In this document: positions 39,863-49,994 of the stretch, piece by piece
Numbering within the stretch: position 1 is the first letter of the stretch
Layout: each line of letters opens with the position of its first letter
NCBI GenBank assembly: GCA_009859145.1
Contig: VRVR01000018.1
Span: 191,688-255,687 of the forward strand
Source: Andalucia godoyi
Taxonomy: Eukaryota; Discoba; Jakobea; Jakobida; Andaluciidae
DNA length: 64,000 nucleotides
Direction: 5' to 3'
Position numbers and translations under genes: made by a program
Notes under the pieces: model-generated
What the model saw: the letters and a program-made list of their open reading frames with translations, nothing else
Told to the model about the DNA's origin: nothing
Database searches by the model: none

Positions 39863-42223
39863 TCACTTTTTATCCTCAGGAACGGCTTTGGGAATTCCAA
39901 TGTCATGAACTGTGCCAAGGAAGCGTCTCCGAACAAATGCTCTCAGTTCTGCAATTTCGTCTTCAGAAACTGGAACGTTAGCAACAAGAGTCGCCTTGGG
40001 TTGGTTCACAACCATCGTTTCACCCGGAGCACCAGGCACAGGCACGAGAACCGGCTTTGGAGTACCAAACATACCCTGCAGTAATTCATACGCCAGAAGC
40101 GTAGTTCCAAACTGAGGAGCAGAACGGAAAACTCTCATTGTGGCTCCTTTGAAAAAGACTCTATATCCTTCTGCGGCATAAACCTGACGAGCACAATCCA
40201 TCAACCCAGTGTACACAACATCTCCCTTGCGTGCAGCTTGTTGCAAACGGGTTTTGATAACATCTGCAGGAGTTGCAGACCATGCAGACACAGCACCAGC
40301 CATTGTACCGGAGATCAACAAATAATGCGAAGGGATCGTACCAGTCTTCTCATTGATAAACAGGGATTTCAGATGAGCATAAAGAGGGAAGTAAATCGCA
40401 GAAAATGGAACGTCCCGCAGCAAACAGGCTCCAGCACCCTTGTATAAACCCAAAGGACCTAATTCCCGCACAATCTGCATTGCGCTCTTCGGAACAAACG
40501 GTTCACCGCCAGCAAGACTCTTGGATTGCATTTGCAACCGAATCTTCACGATCTCTAGAGGATTTGTAAAAATAACTTGGCAGCCGCCTGCTGAGCCTCC
40601 TGCAATGATCTCCATTGGAAGAGACAGTTTTCCAGGGTTTTCCTTGTCTTCCAAAGCCGATCGCAACGCATCATTCACAACCAATTTGATCGCTTTCTCA
40701 GGGCCCACCCCAACCAACTGTGGACCCAGACCCTTGTACATCCCCGTGAACCCACGTTCTGAATACGTCTTACGGAAACAATCAATCGCACCAGAGTACA
40801 AATGTCCTTGCGTTGACTGCAGTAGCGTCTTCACAACGTCGATGGGATACACAACCGTTGCGCCAATCATTCCAGCAATGGAGCCCATTAAGAAAGACCG
40901 TGCACCTTCGTACAATTTGATTGCGGCTTTTGCCCAGAACGCAATCGACGCGGATTCAGTCCCCGGCATAGGAGTTGCACTAGGCACCGGGAGTTGAGGA
41001 ACAACAGAAGCTGGTACAATGGAAACAGGCGTCACAGAGGCAGTTTCAACGGGTGCAACTGCCGTGTCCATTTGCTGCTGCACATCCTTGATGTCACTGT
41101 CCTCAATGCTTTCCGCTTTTGCGATCCAAGAAGTCTGGTTTCGCTGAGCCCTATCACGCATGATTGAAACCAAATCGTTGTAGTTCTTATCAGACAAGTT
41201 ATCGGAGCCGTCGCCAAAGATGGAGAATATTGTGTCCGCTTCCATCTGCGAAAGCGCGACACCCGTCTTCTCTCGGACAAAGCGCACAAATTCGCGTTTG
41301 GAAATGGTATTTCCATCATTCGCAAAGGCTTTCTTACGCAGCGTCTCCGCAAACAGATCAAGATTCTTCAAAAAGTTGTTGAATGCCAGAAACTCGGCAA
41401 ACGTCACAGATTGCTTGGACAAATTGGACTTTGCGAATGCGTCGATATTGCTCTTGATGTAGTCGGGAATACGATCCTTTTCAACGTAGGATGTCAAAAT
41501 CGATGCAAAATCTTGTCCAGAAATTCTCCCATCTCGGTCGTGATCATACCGATCAAATTCTTGGCGAACCATTTCGTTCTTGAATTCCTTCAAGAACTGC
41601 GAGAACTGAGAAAAACTCAAGTTTCCAGACCCAGAAGATCCAAAAAAGCGTCGCATCAATTCACAATCAAAGTCAAAATCGGCAAGAAATCCAGACTTGT
41701 TAGCAGAAATCACGCGTTTAAACTCATCCTTCGTCACAGTACCCTTTCCATCCAAGTCGAACAAGACAAATGCAATTTCGAACTCACTTTCAGGAGTAGT
41801 GAGAAGCTTGAAAAGCAACACATACTCCGAAAAGTTGATCAGTCCTGTTCGATCTCGAGACGCATAGTTGAATAAAAGACGAAGGTGGGAGTCTGAAGTA
41901 TCGAAAGATTCATCTTTGTGACCGTCAGGCTCGGCAATCATGGATTTCAAAAAATCATCCAGAGTCATGTAGGGCTTTCCATCAACCGTTTGAGAAGCGA
42001 AAATCTCAAAGATTCGGCGAAGCTTGCTCACAAACTCCCGTTGAGGACGGCGATCAGCGGCCTGTGCTTCTGCCTGTAAAACAACGGTACCCACACCGAC
42101 CCCGACAGCAGCAGCAGCCGCAAAAGTCGCGACCGCAGCCTTTGAAACATTACGCGAGGCCCTTGAGTGGGCAAACGCAACGCGAGAAGCGTTACGAGCT
42201 TGGAACAATGCGCGACGGAGCAT
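39863..42223 (-). CDS. Mitochondrial aspartate-glutamate carrier with EF-hands (aralar/citrin type)
   Basis: From the Met of MLRRALFQARNASR the protein is 786 residues. Order is a presequence-like basic leader with an Ala/Val-rich segment, then a regulatory region with EF-hands (about 60-400; loops DLDGKGTVTKDEF and DHDRDGRISGQDF). The carrier domain (about 450-740) has three signatures, PIDVVK, PLEIVK and PADVIK, and GIFGLYKGA-like repeats. This is the AGC1/citrin layout: Ca2+ on the intermembrane side stimulates export of aspartate for glutamate plus a proton (malate-aspartate shuttle). It is longer than human aralar (678), mainly at the leader and an Ala/Pro/Thr linker. Codons further upstream are Phe/Leu-rich and excluded. 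Confidence 0.9.
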   Translation of the reverse strand: MLRRALFQARNASRVAFAHSRASRNVSKAAVATFAAAAAVGVGVGTVVLQAEAQAADRRPQREFVSKLRRIFEIFASQTVDGKPYMTLDDFLKSMIAEPDGHKDESFDTSDSHLRLLFNYASRDRTGLINFSEYVLLFKLLTTPESEFEIAFVLFDLDGKGTVTKDEFKRVISANKSGFLADFDFDCELMRRFFGSSGSGNLSFSQFSQFLKEFKNEMVRQEFDRYDHDRDGRISGQDFASILTSYVEKDRIPDYIKSNIDAFAKSNLSKQSVTFAEFLAFNNFLKNLDLFAETLRKKAFANDGNTISKREFVRFVREKTGVALSQMEADTIFSIFGDGSDNLSDKNYNDLVSIMRDRAQRNQTSWIAKAESIEDSDIKDVQQQMDTAVAPVETASVTPVSIVPASVVPQLPVPSATPMPGTESASIAFWAKAAIKLYEGARSFLMGSIAGMIGATVVYPIDVVKTLLQSTQGHLYSGAIDCFRKTYSERGFTGMYKGLGPQLVGVGPEKAIKLVVNDALRSALEDKENPGKLSLPMEIIAGGSAGGCQVIFTNPLEIVKIRLQMQSKSLAGGEPFVPKSAMQIVRELGPLGLYKGAGACLLRDVPFSAIYFPLYAHLKSLFINEKTGTIPSHYLLISGTMAGAVSAWSATPADVIKTRLQQAARKGDVVYTGLMDCARQVYAAEGYRVFFKGATMRVFRSAPQFGTTLLAYELLQGMFGTPKPVLVPVPGAPGETMVVNQPKATLVANVPVSEDEIAELRAFVRRRFLGTVHDIGIPKAVPEDKK

Positions 42224-42399
42224 ATGACAAAGACAAAACCACAACTGAAAAAAGAGGAGAAGAAGAAAAAAGAAAACGAACAAACAAACAAAATTAAAAT
42301 AAAATAAAATAAAACACGAAGAAATGGACAACAAGTGTCAGCTGCACACCACGAAAGGCCGAGCGGTTCCATGCTTGCTGTTGCCTTCGCCCTGCACCG

Positions 42400-42836
42400 A
42401 GAAAAAATTGTTTGAACTGTCTCCATCGTGTTTTATTTCGTTTTCATCGTTTTGTCAAAAGGCTTGAAACCCTAACGTAGGGTTTCCACCCCCCATCCAG
42501 TTAGAACCAAATAAAAGCATCTTTCTCTCTCCTACGATTTCGCATTTTTTCTTTTTTTTTAGTTTCTAATATTTCGTTTTGATTTGGCTATCGGCGTCGT
42601 CCGCAATTCGGATTTGTTGAAAGAAAAAAATAGTAATAAAAAATTGCAGTGCATCCGCACTTCTTAATTAACGACTCTACAATAGCATCCAGTTTCGCGA
42701 GCTTTAATGCGCGAACCATGATGGCGCATGCACGTGTGTGCTGGGGCCTGCTCCCCGAACGATTGATTTTCGTAAGATCGATTGCCATGCAACATTGCAA
42801 TAGTACGAATTAGTATTGGTGGGGGTGTATCGCAGT
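42400..42836 (+). repeat. Dispersed repeat, copy A
   Basis: Diverged homologue of the segment at 57,807-58,181, in the same orientation. Shared blocks occur at about 42,430-42,455, 42,567-42,615, 42,643-42,666 and 42,760-42,835. Copy A carries an extra segment of about 75 bp (about 42,684-42,758) and no GT tract. It lies about 180 bp upstream of the carrier gene start codon. No coding capacity is visible. Confidence 0.75.
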
Positions 42837-42964
42837 ACCTTTTGAAGGGAAGAAATATGAATTGCGATCTCTTCTCCAAATGGTCGTGATTCCGCATGCC
42901 GCAAAATGAATAATAAGATAATTGTAGAAAGAGTCCGAGGGTACGAGGATGGGGAATCGGAATT

Positions 42965-42982
42965 TCAGTCCAGTCCAGTCCA
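42965..42982 (+). repeat. Short tandem repeat (AGTCC)n
   Basis: Three to four units of AGTCC/GTCCA in the spacer downstream of repeat copy A. Confidence 0.7.
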
Positions 42983-43066
42983 GACGGGTTTCTCAAAGCG
43001 AGCTTGTTGTGTAAGCGTTGGGGGGCAACCCTTCGTTACATTACCTGATTCTTCCGTCATTCGAGA

Positions 43067-43162
43067 ATGAATGCGTACTTCGCTGATGCTCTCCGTGAAG
43101 TTGTTGCTGCATTCACTCGTGAGCTGCGGAGTCTGCGGTCTGCGGAAATTTTGAAGCCTTGA
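43067..43162 (+). CDS. Possible 31-residue micropeptide or terminal exon
   Basis: The frame begins MNAYFADALREVVAAF and is helical and amphipathic, ending 28 bp from the convergent alpha-mannosidase stop. A frame this short can arise by chance. It could be the last exon of a small gene whose 5' part I cannot place. Confidence 0.15.
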   Translation: MNAYFADALREVVAAFTRELRSLRSAEILKP

Positions 43163-43190
43163 CAGAAAAAGAACAACGAAAACGAAATGT

Positions 43191-46153
43191 TTACTGCACT
43201 GTAACAATAAAAGACTTGATATCCTTTGGTTTCAAAGTAACCTTGATATCTGCAGGCGGAAGGTTCGCACGAATGACACGGTTCAAAAATACCGTTACTT
43301 CATCAGCCTTCACGACACGAAGCCCGGTCGCGGAAATCCAGGCACCCACGTCAAACGTCACTGGCACGGAATATTCTGCATCTTCCCCATCCGCAAACGG
43401 ATGCCAAATGCGGAACACGAGTTGACGGTCCTGACCGACGGAGGCAGATCGAATCTTGAACGTCATCAACTGCACATTTGGTGGCATCTCGGTCTGGATG
43501 GGAGAGAACACAGCATTGTAGAACATCGACCAGTCTTTGGGAGAAGACAGTGGCTTCGTCAAAAGGGCAGGCCACATTGCAGCATCAAAGTTGAGATCTT
43601 CATAGTGCGTATGGACAGCAAGAGCCTTCTTGGCAGCAGAGGATAAGAGCAAGCGGAATGGATGACAAACAATGGTTGTATCTTCCAGGGCTTCATTGAC
43701 TCCACGGTAGTCGTCTTTTCGGAGACGGCGATGAATGAGAATATTCATTTCACCTTCAGCAAAGGATGCTACGCCGTGAGCTGAGTGCGAAACAACTGTC
43801 AGCGTAGTGCCCAGAGAAGAGTCCGCAATGGAGACACGGGAGACAGCAGGATAAATGTTGCCGGCAAGAGCCACTCCCGAATCAGCATCACCCGGACGCC
43901 CATCGAGGTTGCGCAGCCGCTGCATGTCCAAGTAATTGTTGTCGTCCGTGGAAAACACGCCCTTGTTCAACAAGTCAGATACAACGAAGAAAAAGACTTC
44001 CTTGCCACTGAACGGGACGCTAACAGGGCCCACAAGGACCTGCAAGTCAACAAAAGATCCCGCCACTGCATCCGTAATTCCTTTCCAAAGACGAGTGTAG
44101 ATCACTGCATTGTATCCAACGCAAGCAGTAGCGTTCATGATGAGCATGTCAAATACACTTCCTTGGATAAAGGACACACGCACTCCGGCAGGTTGATCAG
44201 CTTGGCACAACGGATCAGACGAAGTAGCAGCAGGACGGAAAATATACGCACCGGCAGGCTGTACATCATCTTCAGACGCATTGAACGAGCGAAGTTCAAA
44301 GGAAAGCTTCGACGAGATGCCATCAATCTTGCTCAAAAGCATGCCGACAGATGCATCGTACTTGAAGAATTCATTTTCCAACACAGCACTTGTGGAAGCA
44401 TCCACGGCCTGCGCCCTGACGACAGAGCCAGCCTGCCCACCATTTGACACCTGGACAAAGTACGTCGACGCACCAAGCGCAGGAACTGCGGCCAAAAACG
44501 AAACAGAAACGGTTCCGTTGGGATAGACGGTCAATTGGCTCGAAAGCACAGAGCCAAGAGAGTCCTGGACATTTGCAGAAACACCAGTCATGTTGATCAA
44601 CGGAATTTCGACAGGCACTGTTCGAGAATGACCCAGGGAGTTTGTGACAACAACTGGCAAGATCTCACCCGACGCGAGGTATTGCTGGACAGCAACATCC
44701 GACAACTGAGAAGCGAAAGTTGCTAGCTGTTTGCCAGAGGACTTGGCGAGAAGGCTTTGCAAAGAAGAGCTCGCAATTGGAAGACTAAACTCCACGCCAT
44801 CATTCAAGCGCTGGGAATAGTCATCGGCAACGGCGGCCTTTGAGGTTCCAGCAACCGCATCATGATGAATGGCAGTTGCAAACGCTGTCCGCAAGAGCGA
44901 AACATTCGCAAAGAAGTTTTGGACCGGCGTTCGCAATTTGTTGCCTAAAGAAGCAAGAGCAAGAACCGACTCAAAATTGCGCATGTACCCTTCCACGAGA
45001 CGGACCTGCAGTTTCAAAGCAGGATGACTCGTGAAGTAGCCAGTCCAGTAAGAACGGGAGTTATCCGCATAAGGAAAGAAATCGTCCTCGAAATTATCCC
45101 ACTCGATTCCATACTTCTGAGTCGCCTGATAATAGTCCAACAAGTTCGAATACTTTAGCACGGTGTTGTTATAGCGTGTTGGATTGGCATGGATGAAGTC
45201 CATAATGGTCTCCAATTGCTCATAAACCATCATGGAGTTCTGTGCAGTAAAATCATTTCCCCAAGGAATCAAGACATGCGGGGTCTTAAAGTACTTGGAA
45301 CGCTCGACAACCTGAGAATAAAATAGATCAGCGTAAAACAAGACGTTCGCCGTGGTGATCTCAGAAACGTCGGTCGGAAGGATTGAAACACCGTTGCCAT
45401 AGAATCCCCACTCAATATCAGTCAGCCCAAAAGGATACGAGTAATGGTTGTCCAAAACGTGAGTGAAGAGTCCTTTCCAATTAAACTCTAAATGCTGCGA
45501 TGCAGACCACTGGGACTTCAGACGAAAATCGATGCGGTTGATGACATAAAACTCAAATCCTGCCATATGATAGAGAGCTGCAACTGCCGGAGACTGGCCG
45601 AAGGGGTCAATCTGCTCGGCAACCACTGGTGCAACGTTGAACTCCCGCAGCAAAAACTCTGAACCCTCAGTGAGTGTTTCGATCAACTCGAACATTGTTG
45701 GATTCGCTTCGTCGGGCATCACATATCCTCCGAGAGAAAACGTAAGTTGTCCATTCTTGACCAAATTTCGAATTTGGGTCTTTTTCTTGTCTCCCACAGA
45801 GTTCCAATACCGAGACATAAAAGCCTGCTCAACTTGCAGAAACTTACGGTCCGGATTGATCGTAAGTTCATTTGCTACGGAAGAAATGATGAAATGCACG
45901 TTGTTGGTGTAGTAGTCGTCAACAGTTTTCAGCCACCCGACGTCGTCATGAGAATGAACCATGAGCCTGCAAATGCAAGATGAGAATTGCTGGACACAGG
46001 AAGGGAGGAGGAGAAAGAAGGAGGAATGGATAAGAGGTAAATGTGCGGAAAGACGTACCAAACTGTCAAAGGCTCTGGAGCCTCTGGCGCGGATGCTCCA
46101 GCGCAAGCCACGGATAGCAAAACGGTCAGCAAGCCGAGCACAATCACACGCAT
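43191..46153 (-). CDS. Lysosomal-type alpha-mannosidase (GH38), two exons
   Basis: Exon 1 (46,153-46,059) encodes a clean signal peptide (MRVIVLGLLTVLLSVACAGA). It joins exon 2 (45,966-43,191) in frame to give 956 residues. The splice restores WLMVHSHDDVGWLKTVDDYY, the GH38 zinc site (H38 and D40 by analogy with bovine lysosomal mannosidase). The nucleophile Asp lies in EQIDPFGQSP (D152). HHDAVAGTSK marks the second metal region. The large C-terminal beta domains are present. The enzyme trims alpha-mannosyl residues from N-glycans in the lysosome. No Golgi-type membrane anchor is seen, which favours the lysosomal class. Without splicing, a Cys/Phe-rich nonsense N-terminus would result. Confidence 0.92.
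45967..46058 (-). other. Intron of the alpha-mannosidase gene
   Basis: 92 nt, starting GTACGT and ending TTTGCAG. It joins the signal-peptide exon to the catalytic exon (Trp32, tg|g). Confidence 0.85.
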
Positions 46154-46992
46154 CCGAAAACACACTGCAACGCAAAAAAAAACAACAAAAAAAAACACAA
46201 TCACACAAACAACACAAACAATGGTCCTTGCAAAGATGCCTGGTAAAGAAAAGAAAAATAAATAAATAGTTAAAACAAAATTCAGAAGACTGATGTTTTC
46301 AAACCATTCGGAGAATTTTCCCGGCAATCCGCAGCGCCTACATTGAACACTAACCACGGACAGTCATCGCTGATCACCCATAATCAATGTTGTGACCCAA
46401 CAACATGCATAGCATGATTGGGAAGGGGGTAGGTCTCCACACGCCCCTCGGCATGAGCGACGTTCCCAAGATAGATGTTGCGTTGCATAGACAATAAGAA
46501 TAAAGAAATGAAATGAGCGTCGCTGTGCGAGAATGCAACGCGGTGGCGTATTTATATAGGGATTTTATGACCAAAATGGGGCGAAACGAATCGGGCATCG
46601 TGTGACGGAGCTGTGAAGATAACAAACGCATGCGCATGCGCATGGCGCGTGGCAGTGCTTTTGTTTGCGTGCGCTTTAGATTGCTTTATCATATCGCAAC
46701 AAGTGGCAACGGTGAGCTTGGACTTTGGAGAGGCATGCGCCACGTACAGTCGCGATTGCTCCGAGGGTGTCAACGATCACTTTCACTGCGCAACGACTCG
46801 GATTTTTCTGCTTGTGATGGAATTTCATAATGTCTTCTTCTTTTTCCCCCTTCCTATCTTCTTCTATCTTCCGTGAATCGTCTATTGAGCTAAAAACATC
46901 AACTCTTCTGGTTCTTGTTTCCGTTGCTCTGCGCGTCCCGTGTTCTTGTGCTGAATCTTGTTCAAACAAACAGCGAAGGCAAATGTCTGAAA
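46154..46992. promoter_or_regulatory. Divergent spacer, alpha-mannosidase / phosphatase
   Basis: 839 bp with no gene. It contains a TATA-like run (about 46,552-46,559) and an overlapping palindromic GCATGC/ATGCGCAT array at 46,627-46,644. Confidence 0.4.
46627..46644. promoter_or_regulatory. Overlapping CGCATG palindromic array
   Basis: Three CGCATG units in a row create nested palindromes including TGCGCATGCGCA, the type of site bound by NRF1-like factors in animals. Use in this organism is unknown. Confidence 0.3.
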
Positions 46993-47706
46993 ATGTCAGC
47001 ATCTCCGTATGTCTGTCGTTTTTGCAACAAGACGTTTCGGCCCCAGGAATTCTTGAATTTCTATGATCATCGCCAGAAATGCCGTACAGGGTTCTTGGAA
47101 GCGACGGCTGCGTCCCTTCGGGATCGGTTCGGCGAGAATCCACTCATACCATTTTTAATGAAGAAAGGATATGATGATTCCCTGGATTTTGTCGACGAAA
47201 TGTCTTGTATTTTGCCAAGCCAGTTATTCCTATCGAATGCAACTGCTTCCCACGACCTCCAATTGCTTACAAAATACGGCATTCGCACAGTTCTTTGCAC
47301 AGCAGCCGAACTGTCCGCCCCAATTGAGCTGTATGATGACGCCGGAATCACGTTCATGCAAATCCCTGTTGAGGATCGTCGCGATCAGGAAATGCTGCAT
47401 GTGTTTCGTTTTGCATACATTTACATTTCGAATGCTGAAAATCCTGTATTGGTTCATTGCGCAGCAGGAGTTTCAAGGTCCGCAGCAGTCGTTGCTGCAT
47501 TTCTTATGATGCGCAATTCTTGGGATGCTGCATCTGCCTTGCTATTTTTGAGTCGTCGAAGAGGTTCTGTTTATCCGAATGTTGGATTTGTGCGCGAGCT
47601 TCTCTGTCTCGAGAAACAGATTTTTGCCAATGATTCTCGGCATAAAACCTCGATTTCCGAAGAGTTTCTTCTTTTGCACGAAGATTCTGTTGTCGATATG
47701 AGCTGA
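46993..47706 (+). CDS. Dual-specificity phosphatase with N-terminal C2HC zinc finger
   Basis: 237 residues from the Met before SASPYVCRFC. A zinc finger C8-x2-C11-x14-H26-x3-C30 is followed by a linker and a DUSP domain (about 70-215). The P-loop is HCAAGVSRS (catalytic C156, Arg162), and the general-acid region is around EDRRDQ (about 125-130). GFVREL closes the domain. The enzyme should remove phosphate from Tyr and Ser/Thr of a protein substrate, which cannot be named. The finger could bind ubiquitin, RNA or protein. Upstream Met codons in frame would add a hydrophobic non-conserved leader and are not used. Confidence 0.85.
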   Translation: MSASPYVCRFCNKTFRPQEFLNFYDHRQKCRTGFLEATAASLRDRFGENPLIPFLMKKGYDDSLDFVDEMSCILPSQLFLSNATASHDLQLLTKYGIRTVLCTAAELSAPIELYDDAGITFMQIPVEDRRDQEMLHVFRFAYIYISNAENPVLVHCAAGVSRSAAVVAAFLMMRNSWDAASALLFLSRRRGSVYPNVGFVRELLCLEKQIFANDSRHKTSISEEFLLLHEDSVVDMS

Positions 47707-48177
47707 GACGAGGCTTCTTCTCGGAAACGGATTTGAAACTCAATTTCTTCGAGCCAACTCCCCAGCACCTTTTTCGCTGAGTGTTGAATGTAGGTATTTA
47801 CCCTCCTCCATCCCAAAAAAACTCTCCAAAAAAATTGTCTCGCATGCTGCGCCTCAAACAGATTTATTGGCGTATAGGGACTTTGAAAATCAGCATCAGC
47901 ATGAAGTTCCCCTGTTGAGTGGGACCTCCGTGGGTCTGCGCACCCCAAAACAGAAACAACCTATATTTTCGTCAGAGCTCTCTAGCTGAGCAATCAGTGC
48001 ATTCGTTAGAAACCGTTTGGACCTTGGGTACCAGGAAAAAACTAGGGATTTCAACGAGCTTCATTTTTTGCCATTTCGCACTTTATCCACTTGTTCATTC
48101 TCGTGTTCTTCAATCTCTGTTTTCAATCGAGCGGATATTGTATTGACTGTTGATCGGCAACGCTGTGCGCCACATAG
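47707..48177. other. Spacer downstream of the phosphatase gene
   Basis: About 470 bp of probable 3' untranslated and promoter sequence. Nothing recognisable. Confidence 0.4.
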
Positions 48178-48196
48178 AGAGAGAGAGAGAGAGAGA
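48176..48196 (+). repeat. (GA)n microsatellite
   Basis: About ten GA units. Confidence 0.9.
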
Positions 48197-48219
48197 CCCC
48201 GCGGCGGAGGAATCATCAA

Positions 48220-48558
48220 TTGCAAGGAATCGGTTGTCAAGTATTGTCTGTCGAAGAGGCTTGTGCCCGGCAGGTTCTCACGCAGATCCAACAAGCGGAA
48301 GGAGGGAAAAGCGCACCACCGGGCGTTCAAGCAGGCCTTGGAGAATATGATAACAAATATCAGCAGAATCTCTTGCAATGCGCCGCTTCTGTTCAATCAT
48401 CATCTTCTGTTCCGTATGCAAAACGGAACCAGAGTCTCAAACCTGATTTCCTGGAGGGATTCGTCACTGCGCACGGTGGGCAACATCGATCCACGCAAAG
48501 AATTGCTCTGGACACGGAAGCCATCAAGCCTCATTCCCAACAGTACAATACAAGATAA
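48220..48558 (+). CDS. Probable terminal exon of a small plus-strand gene
   Basis: The frame has coding-like sequence (SVEEACARQVLTQIQQAEGG, later YDNKYQQNLLQCAAS and KPDFLEGFVTAHGG), ending at a stop 6 nt from the stop of a minus-strand candidate. There is no ATG in this frame after the in-frame stop at 48,175-48,177, so the 5' part must come from an upstream exon, or this is a gene remnant. YAG acceptors occur at about 48,240-48,285. I recognise no family. A second, longer plus-strand frame overlaps here (48,017-48,787) but looks less protein-like. Confidence 0.3.
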   Translation: MQGIGCQVLSVEEACARQVLTQIQQAEGGKSAPPGVQAGLGEYDNKYQQNLLQCAASVQSSSSVPYAKRNQSLKPDFLEGFVTAHGGQHRSTQRIALDTEAIKPHSQQYNTR

Positions 48559-48564
48559 ACCTTT

Positions 48565-49027
48565 TCAACTATCATTCCCAGCTTCCTTCTCAAAAGGATC
48601 CAAGCCATCGTCTCCGGAAGGGGCGGTTTGCAATACTGTGAATCCGCCCATTGCACGGCTCGGCGCTGGAAGTCCCGAGACAAGAATGCGGCTCTCAATA
48701 TTCGACAGTGTCCCACTGGGCCTCTTTGGTTTGGGGGTGTTTTCGAGGTACTGCTGTCAATTCCGCCTTGCTGCACGTGCTGGATAGGAAAAATGAGCCG
48801 GTGGCCCCGCGGCAACAACAAAACAATAACCATTATCGTCTCACCCACCACTCTTGTTCGGTTATTGCACAATCTCTCGACACCTCGCAACAAGCATAGT
48901 ACATTACAATTTCATTTTGTCCAGTCGTGGCCCTAACAGCAGGCGTAGTGACACGTGGTCTCTTAGGAGGTCTGCGGGACCTAGGAGGCCCTGCATCGAG
49001 CGGCGTAGGCGTAGGCGAGTGCGTCAT
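48565..49027 (-). CDS. Possible small minus-strand gene, two exons
   Basis: The last exon (48,753-48,565) encodes 62 residues of protein-like sequence (YLENTPKPKRPSGTLSNIE, then GGFTVLQTAPSGDDGLDPFEK), preceded by a GACAG acceptor. A first exon from the ATG at 49,027 encodes a Pro/Arg-rich start (MTHSPTPTPLDAGPPRSRRP). The best frame-exact join uses a GTAATG donor at 48,907, which departs from the GTAYGT rule seen elsewhere, so the join is uncertain. The product would be about 102 residues, function unknown. Confidence 0.3.
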
Positions 49028-49268
49028 CCCAGCGCACCCATGCCCATATTTGAATAAAAAAGCGAAACCAAAAACCAGACTGGATTTTGGCCGAGCGTGC
49101 GTAAGCACGGATTCCTGTGAAGCAAACGTGCTAGTGTCGGCCAGTATTGACCGTGTCTGTTTATGTTTCTTCCGTATGCATGATAATGACGTGTTATTAT
49201 TCAACGGTGTAATCAAACGAATAGACAAACAAGCAAAAGCTTCCAAAGAAAAATAAAAAGAAAGGAAA

Positions 49269-49994
49269 ATGTCCGTGGAATCCGTTGAAGTCAGTCATCT
49301 GGTGCTGAATGTTCTGATTCACCACGCCATGTACACCTCTCAGGCTGAGATAATGGGGTTTTTGTTAGGCAGTTTTGACGACGATGCTGTCGTTCGTGTG
49401 CACTCCTTGTTTTGTACAAAACGGTCGGATGCTCAGAAAGACAGGGTGGAAGTCGATCCCGTGCAAATTGCGCAAGCACAATCTGAAGCAGAGCGACAGC
49501 GACTGACCGTTGTGGGATGGTACCACTCCCATCCTCGCATGATTTCTAAACCTTCTTCGGTGGATCTGCAAACTCAAAAACAGTTTCAGGACTTCGTGCA
49601 CGGTTCCTTTATTGGAATTATCGTAAGTGCTTTCAACAAGATACCGCAGGTGTCGTACACCGAGCGTTTACAAGCAATCGCATTTCAATCTTCGGAGTCT
49701 GGATCAATGCATATTATTCCGGTCCGAGTCATAAACCGCGGAATTGCACAAACCGAGGCCCCGATTTCCACCCTCGTGGATCGGGCATTCTTGTCAGAAG
49801 CCGAAGACCGCCTTTCAGAAGAGACAAAAGACAGCGGCATCAACGGAGCGTACGGGACTGCAGTGTCTTTGGTTCACTTTGAAAAGCAACTGTTGCTGCA
49901 GATGGATCAGTCCGTGTCTCAACTGCTATCCGCTGCGTTCTTGCAGAAAGTGCAAATTCGACTGCAGTCCAAGCTCATTCAGCGCCGTCCATGA
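49269..49994 (+). CDS. BRCC3: BRCC36 (BRCC3) JAMM deubiquitinase
   Basis: The 241-residue MPN+ protein has a complete JAMM zinc site: E27 in AEIMGFLLG, then H86-S-H88 in GWYHSHP, S96 and D99. The BRCC36 pattern (VVGWYHSHPRMISKPSSVD, then GSFIGIIVSAF) fits this K63-linked-ubiquitin-specific enzyme better than CSN5 or RPN11. In animals it works in BRCA1-A and BRISC with Abraxas/KIAA0157, which is not in this window. The coding end overlaps the convergent gene by 16 nt. Confidence 0.85.
   Translation: MSVESVEVSHLVLNVLIHHAMYTSQAEIMGFLLGSFDDDAVVRVHSLFCTKRSDAQKDRVEVDPVQIAQAQSEAERQRLTVVGWYHSHPRMISKPSSVDLQTQKQFQDFVHGSFIGIIVSAFNKIPQVSYTERLQAIAFQSSESGSMHIIPVRVINRGIAQTEAPISTLVDRAFLSEAEDRLSEETKDSGINGAYGTAVSLVHFEKQLLLQMDQSVSQLLSAAFLQKVQIRLQSKLIQRRP

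Noticed and set aside
42400-42836. Repeat copy A as a tRNA-derived SINE or an snRNA gene
   Set aside because: I could not find convincing box A/box B, poly-A tail or U-snRNA motifs, so I leave its class open.
43191-46217. Uninterrupted 1,008-residue alpha-mannosidase frame with a Cys/Phe-rich N-terminus
   Set aside because: A spliced model supplies a proper signal peptide and restores the catalytic motif. The Cys/Phe-rich part is intron and upstream sequence.
48017-48787. 256-residue plus-strand frame
   Set aside because: It overlaps two better coding candidates, includes the GA microsatellite translated as Arg-Glu, and has no recognisable features.
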